Shown here in pieces: positions 61,279-64,000 of a DNA stretch of 64,000 nt. Made by a program: the position numbers and the translations under genes. Under the pieces are notes generated by a model. It was not told the DNA's origin. It was given only the letters and a program-made list of their open reading frames with translations, and ran no database searches. This DNA is from Paenibacillus xylaniclasticus (GTDB lineage Bacteria; Bacillota; Bacilli; Paenibacillales; Paenibacillaceae), in assembly GCF_004001065.1 (NCBI RefSeq), contig NZ_BIML01000013.1:1-64000 (forward strand), read 5' to 3'. Position 1 is the first letter of the stretch, and each line of letters begins with the position of its first letter.

Positions 61279-64000
61279 ATGAGCACACAACCATCGAAGC
61301 TAGGCGTTCCATTGGAAGGGTTTGCTGAAATCAGCAGAAAGGTCGCGGCAGAAGGCGCCGTATTGTTACGTAACGAGAATCAAGTTCTTCCGATTCGCCC
61401 TTCCGAAAACGTTTCCGTTTTCGGAAGAACGCAAATTAATTACTACCGAAGCGGCACGGGATCAGGCGGCAGCGTTAACGTTGTCTATACGACAAACCTG
61501 CTTGACGGCCTTCGGAGCAAGACAGGCATACACGTGAACGAAGAACTGGCAGCGGTATATGAGAAGTGGGTCGAGCTCAATCCGTTCGACAACGGAGGAG
61601 GCGCATGGGCGGCCGAGCCGTGGCATCAGCAGGAGATGCCGCTAACGACAGAGCTTGTGTCAGCAGCTAGAAGCCGTTCCGACAAGGCGATTGTGGTCAT
61701 CGGCCGGACGGCAGGAGAAGATCAGGATAATGCGAATGCTCCGGGCAGCTACTTGCTCACAGCGGATGAGATAGCGATGCTGCAGCAGGTAACGTCTTAT
61801 TTCGAGCAGACGATCGTCGTGCTGAACGTTTCGAACATTATTGATATGAGCTGGCTGGACGCGGATTATGTGTACCCGATTGCAGGCGTTATTTATGCTT
61901 GGCAGGGCGGTATGGAAGGCGGTAACGCGATTGCCGATGTGCTCGTAGGTGACGTCGTTCCGAGCGGCAAGCTGACAGATACGATCGCTTATTCGCTGGA
62001 CGATTATCCGTCGACCCGCAACTATGGCAATGAGTTTCAAAATATCTATGAAGAAGATATTTATGTCGGTTACCGTTATTTCGAGACGTTCTGCCCAGAG
62101 AAGGTGCAATTCGAGTTCGGATACGGTATGTCGTACACCTCTTTCGAGGTTAAGCCGGAGGAAGCGAAGCTTGTTCATGAAGCTGACGCTGAGTTGATTG
62201 AAATTGGAGTTACGGTAACGAATATCGGATCTGACTATGCCGGTCAAGAGGTCGTTCAGGTGTATTATGAAGCGCCGCAAGGCAAGCTCGGCAAGCCGGT
62301 GAAGGCGCTTGCGGCATTCGCGAAGACGAAGCTGCTGCAACCGGGCCAATCGGAGCGTCTTGTTATCAGCTTTCCGGTTGCTTCGATGGCTTCTTATGAC
62401 GATGCCGGCGTTACGGGACACGCTTCCGCTTACGTGCTGGAGGAGGGCGAGTACCTCATTCATGTCGGTAACAGCGTCAGAAATGTAACCGCTGTTAACG
62501 TTAACGGCCAAGGCAGTTATAGGGTCGAAACGCTTCGCGTTGTGGAACAGCTGTCCGAGGCGCTGGCGCCGACCGCAAGCTTTACTCGGTTTGCTCCTGG
62601 TGCCCGTAAGGCGGATGGCACGTATGAGCTCGTATCAGCCCCTGTGCCACAGCGTCAAATCTCGCTGGCCGAACGAATCGAGCGCAATCTTCCTGTAACG
62701 CTGGAGCAGACCGGTGATCGGGGCTATAAGCTGCAGGATGTTGCAGACGGCAAAGTGAGCATGGAAGCCTTCATCGCTCAGCTGAGCGATGAAGATCTGG
62801 CGGCAATCGTCCGCGGCGAAGGGATGAGCAGTCCGCTCGTCACGCCGGGTACGGCTTCCGCTTTCGGCGGCGTAACTGAGAGCTTGCTCGGTTATGGCAT
62901 TCCACTGGCATGTACGGCCGATGGTCCGTCTGGCATTCGGATGGACAGTGGGCATAAAGCTACGCAGGTAGCGATCGGAACGCTGCTGGCTGCGACTTGG
63001 AATATTCCTTTAATTGAAGAGCTGTACGTGATGGAAGGCCAAGAGCTTCTGCGCAACGATATTGATACTTTGCTGGGACCTGGCTTGAACATTCGCCGTA
63101 GCCCGCTTAACGGACGCAACTTCGAATACTTCTCGGAGGATCCGCTTGTGTCAGGTCTGTTCGCTGCAGCGGTTACGCGAGGGATTAAGCAGGGCGGCTC
63201 GAATGCGACGCTTAAGCACTTTGCCTGCAATAACCAAGAGAAGTACCGTACGAAAGTAGATGCGGCCGTGTCGGAGCGTGCGTTAAGAGAAATTTATTTG
63301 AAAGGGTTCGAGATCGCGGTTAAGCAGGGCGGCGCAACTTCGATTATGACGTCTTACAACCCGATCAATGGGCATTGGTCGGCATCGAACTATGATTTGA
63401 ATACGACAATTCTGCGCGGTGAATGGAGCTTCACGGGAATCGTCATGACCGACTGGTGGGCGGTGATGAACGACGTCATTCATGGCGGTCCTTCGGACCG
63501 AAGCTATACGAACTCAATGGTCCGTTCGCAGAATGACCTTTATATGGTCGTCTCGAACTATGGCGCAGCATCGAACGTGTGGGGAGACAATACGATCGCC
63601 TCGCTAGACAATGGTACGCTGACGCGCGGCGAATTGCAGCGCAGCGCCATGAACATTTGTCAATTTATAATCAAGGCGCCAGTGTTCTCCCGTAAGTGGG
63701 CAGTAGAGGAGAATGCAGAGCGGTTTAATCCGAACCCAGATCTGTCGCCGGCGCAAGCTCAATCGCTCGCAGCCGCTGCACAGGTGAAGGTGACCGGAGA
63801 AGGGCCGTATATTATGCAGGTAGAGCAAAGCGGTACTTACCGGATGACGGTCCATTTGATGTCTGCAGAGCAAGTCTGGGCGCAATGCGCAACTAACCTA
63901 TACGTCAATGGCCAATTGATGACGACCATACAGACGAACGGTACCGCAGGCAACTGGATTCGGCAGAAGCTGGTGAAGGTAGAGCTGCCAGCGGGACTGT
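61279..64000 (+). CDS. GH3 glycosidase with permuted domain order, 3' end cut by window
   Basis: At least 907 residues, open at the right edge. ATG 61279 is preceded by TGGAGAGA. The order is inverted from the usual GH3: the beta-sandwich C-domain comes first (RKVAAEGAVLLRNENQVLP, about 17-35; GRTAGEDQDN), then an FnIII-like part, then the catalytic barrel (GPSGIRMDSGHKATQ near 555; LGPGLNIRRSPLNGRNFEYFSEDP; HFACNNQEKYR; nucleophile Asp in VMTDWWA near 725). It ends with a sugar-binding-like segment (MTVHLMSAEQVWAQCATNLYVNG). The same inverted layout is known in Ruminococcus and Butyrivibrio beta-glucosidases. There is no signal peptide, so it acts on imported oligosaccharides, for instance those released by the GH43 enzyme. 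Confidence 0.9.
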   Translation, partial: MSTQPSKLGVPLEGFAEISRKVAAEGAVLLRNENQVLPIRPSENVSVFGRTQINYYRSGTGSGGSVNVVYTTNLLDGLRSKTGIHVNEELAAVYEKWVELNPFDNGGGAWAAEPWHQQEMPLTTELVSAARSRSDKAIVVIGRTAGEDQDNANAPGSYLLTADEIAMLQQVTSYFEQTIVVLNVSNIIDMSWLDADYVYPIAGVIYAWQGGMEGGNAIADVLVGDVVPSGKLTDTIAYSLDDYPSTRNYGNEFQNIYEEDIYVGYRYFETFCPEKVQFEFGYGMSYTSFEVKPEEAKLVHEADAELIEIGVTVTNIGSDYAGQEVVQVYYEAPQGKLGKPVKALAAFAKTKLLQPGQSERLVISFPVASMASYDDAGVTGHASAYVLEEGEYLIHVGNSVRNVTAVNVNGQGSYRVETLRVVEQLSEALAPTASFTRFAPGARKADGTYELVSAPVPQRQISLAERIERNLPVTLEQTGDRGYKLQDVADGKVSMEAFIAQLSDEDLAAIVRGEGMSSPLVTPGTASAFGGVTESLLGYGIPLACTADGPSGIRMDSGHKATQVAIGTLLAATWNIPLIEELYVMEGQELLRNDIDTLLGPGLNIRRSPLNGRNFEYFSEDPLVSGLFAAAVTRGIKQGGSNATLKHFACNNQEKYRTKVDAAVSERALREIYLKGFEIAVKQGGATSIMTSYNPINGHWSASNYDLNTTILRGEWSFTGIVMTDWWAVMNDVIHGGPSDRSYTNSMVRSQNDLYMVVSNYGAASNVWGDNTIASLDNGTLTRGELQRSAMNICQFIIKAPVFSRKWAVEENAERFNPNPDLSPAQAQSLAAAAQVKVTGEGPYIMQVEQSGTYRMTVHLMSAEQVWAQCATNLYVNGQLMTTIQTNGTAGNWIRQKLVKVELPAGL

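Noticed and set aside
61660-62511. 283-codon minus-strand frame opposite the GH3 gene
   Set aside because: Antisense shadow of a well-supported coding frame.

Overview
The window looks like chromosomal DNA of a spore-forming Bacillota close to Paenibacillus. GC is moderate, Shine-Dalgarno sequences are strong (AAGGAGG type), and TTG/GTG starts are frequent. There are SLH-domain and copper-amine-oxidase-stalk secreted proteins, a SleL-type spore cortex hydrolase, a HutP antiterminator, KhtTU, and large secreted or intracellular glycosidases. The genus is an inference from this gene content.

Layout. (1) 1-3.8 kb: the window opens on a short ssrA(tmRNA)-3'-end-like sequence plus hairpin, then a chemoreceptor on the minus strand, a structured non-coding stretch, and a 2OG-Fe(II) oxygenase. 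(2) 4.0-16.3 kb: a histidine-utilisation locus. A sigma-A type promoter leads into an ABC importer (lipoprotein, permease, ATPase) with hutP inside the transporter operon. A histidinol-dehydrogenase family gene and hutH-hutU-hutI follow, then an M20 amidohydrolase and a HutF-like deiminase where hutG would be expected. Two leaders, one before the transporter and one before hutH, carry UAG/NAG triplets spaced like HutP sites followed by an intrinsic terminator. (3) 16.4-24.6 kb: a PhzS-like flavin monooxygenase with a DUF3237 partner, two more chemoreceptors, and two secreted proteins. (4) 24.6-36.7 kb: an organosulfur gene cluster. It has a sulfonate/taurine-type ABC importer, DszC-like, SsuD and YtnJ/SnaA-like flavin monooxygenases, a thioredoxin-like and a glutaredoxin-like protein, a LysR regulator, a two-subunit CoA-transferase, a thiol-dioxygenase-like cupin, and a CaiB-type CoA-transferase. 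The mix suggests uptake and C-S cleavage of a thiol, disulfide or thioether carboxylate or sulfonate. (5) 36.7-37.9 kb: a gene-poor array of degenerate units, two with the same ssrA-3'-end-like sequence seen at base 12, each unit followed by a hairpin. I read these as possible attachment-site scars.

(6) 37.9-47.3 kb: a STAND-like ATPase with a GNAT-like middle, a stalk-domain protein, a frameshifted serine beta-lactamase, a collagen-like protein, a LysM-GH18 spore lysin, a small helical protein, and an HscC-type Hsp70 paired with a membrane-anchored HPE-type J-protein. (7) 47.6-54.8 kb: a large SLH surface protein with a decayed tail, the KhtTU K+/H+ antiporter, a YitT membrane protein, and a bacterial PH-domain protein. 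(8) 55-64 kb: a GH43-CBM arabinoxylan-type enzyme, an ArsP-like permease divergent from selD-selU (2-selenouridine tRNA modification), a YgjP metallopeptidase, and a domain-permuted GH3 glycosidase that runs off the window end.

The most striking points are the two predicted HutP-controlled terminators, the organosulfur cluster that combines flavin monooxygenases with CoA-transferases and a thiol dioxygenase, and the ssrA-like repeat array at the far edge of that cluster. No CRISPR array, transposase, integrase or intact tRNA/rRNA gene was seen.
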